A stretch of DNA of 64,000 bases. Source: an uncultured Bacteroidales bacterium (GTDB lineage: Bacteria; Bacteroidota; Bacteroidia; Bacteroidales; UBA932). Location of the stretch: positions 1 to 64,000 of the forward strand of contig CAKULN010000007.1 in NCBI GenBank assembly GCA_934667175.1, written 5' to 3'. The translations under genes and the position numbers were made by a program. The notes under the pieces are model-generated. The model made no database searches, was not told the origin of the DNA, and saw nothing but the letters and a program-made list of their open reading frames with translations. Below, one piece after another: positions 63,416 through 64,000 of the stretch. Each line of letters begins with the position of its first letter. Positions within the stretch are counted from its first letter, which is position 1.

Positions 63416-64000
63416 TTACTTGATGAAGAACCCGCTTCTTGTGCCAACTCCGAAGAAGTACGTCTTGCCGTACTTGCCTCCGCCCATATAGTCCTGAGCG
63501 AATCCGTAGTTTGTGGCATAGCGCTTCCCGTCCTTCTTGATGTCCACCCAAGCGCTGACACGGCGGCGCACGATGTTGCCGAAGCCGTCACGGTCGATCT
63601 GCCAGGTGGAGTTCAGAATCGTCACACGCTTGGCATCCTCTTCAGGGAACTGGGCACGCGCTGCCGCCAGACAAGCGTTCAGGAAAGCCGCGTCACCCAT
63701 CTTGGTGGCTGGCCAAGGCTGCATACTTGCGGCAATCTCCGCCTCGCGGGCGGCCTTGCGCTCGGCCTCTTCTTTGGCAAGCTGCTCTTTCTCAGCCTTG
63801 TACTCATCCCTCAGCTGGGCGGCCGGCTTGACCGGATTCCTTGCCTGGAACTCTTCGGAAGTCTGTGCGATGGCAGACTTCAGGTCGGCGAGAACCTGAT
63901 TGTAGCGTGGATCGCTTTCAAGCAGGTAGCCGAAGGAAGCGTTGAGGTTGTAGGCTGAATATGCCCAGTCAAGGTACCATTCCTTCATCTTCCCTGAATA
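63416..64000 (-). CDS. Uncharacterised protein, 5' end beyond the window
   Basis: The frame stays open to the window edge (upstream codons read YSGK before Met at 63988), so the real start may lie outside. Visible: a charged, helical stretch (~65-90, EYKAEKEQLAKEEAERKAAREAE) and a C-terminal beta-rich part (ILNSTWQIDRDGFGNIVRRR, GFAQDYMGGGKYGKTYFFG). Not recognised. It is probably co-transcribed with the TMEM43 gene. Confidence 0.65.
   Translation of the reverse strand, partial: YSGKMKEWYLDWAYSAYNLNASFGYLLESDPRYNQVLADLKSAIAQTSEEFQARNPVKPAAQLRDEYKAEKEQLAKEEAERKAAREAEIAASMQPWPATKMGDAAFLNACLAAARAQFPEEDAKRVTILNSTWQIDRDGFGNIVRRRVSAWVDIKKDGKRYATNYGFAQDYMGGGKYGKTYFFGVGTRSGFFIK

Noticed and set aside
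1..64000. Type IX secretion signals on the surface proteins
   Set aside because: No C-terminal sorting domain pattern was seen; the proteins carry lipoboxes instead.

Overview
The window looks like a chromosomal segment from a gut-type Bacteroidales bacterium. The evidence is three SusC/SusD outer-membrane glycan-uptake pairs, many lipoproteins with a Cys lipobox, BACON and Big2 surface domains, a GH92 alpha-mannosidase, Bacteroidetes-type promoters (TAnnTTTG at -7) and an lpxK typical of the phylum. No rRNA or tRNA gene, CRISPR array or phage structural gene was seen.

Layout. (1) 1-6953: a susC/susD/lipoprotein operon. Its promoter lies between long inverted repeats that include the susC start codon, and the left repeat carries the first codons of a second, divergent SusC-like gene. 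This has the form of an invertible phase-variation switch. (2) 7021-10783: two Rpn-type PD-(D/E)XK nucleases around a protein of unknown function. (3) 11287-21924 (minus) and 26008-36846 (plus): two mirror-image paralogous five-gene loci, each susC, susD, DUF4959-type lipoprotein, DUF4998-type lipoprotein, and a calcineurin-like phosphoesterase lipoprotein. Between them are a third rpn gene and a GH92 alpha-mannosidase. The plus-strand locus continues with a BACON lipoprotein, a GLUG-repeat lipoprotein and a fimbrillin-like lipoprotein (to 42744). (4) 42745-45457: a degenerate patch with an odd NYN protein, an MNT/HEPN toxin-antitoxin pair, a 98-bp duplication, two copies of a structured 150-bp repeat and gene stubs. 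(5) 45475-51147: housekeeping genes: M3 peptidase, lpxK, dusB and pfkA. (6) 51409-62149: an AAA/DUF4143 ATPase, then three related Big2-domain lipoproteins (BspA-like or M64 peptidase payloads), a stand-alone Rpn C-terminal domain and a beta-helix protein. (7) 62191-64000: a TMEM43-family membrane protein and a truncated gene at the edge.

How the genes fit together. The SusC/D pairs import oligosaccharides. The surface lipoproteins encoded beside them probably bind or process the glycan, GH92 removes alpha-mannose, and the linked phosphoesterases suggest that a phosphate-bearing substrate is processed at the cell surface. Four proteins in three different loci end in the same BACON-like C-terminal module, so it is a shared surface module. 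The Rpn genes share an upstream control block. The most notable signals are the probable invertible promoter, the mirrored phosphoesterase loci, the shared C-terminal module, the co-regulated Rpn family with a detached C-terminal domain, and the structured repeat.
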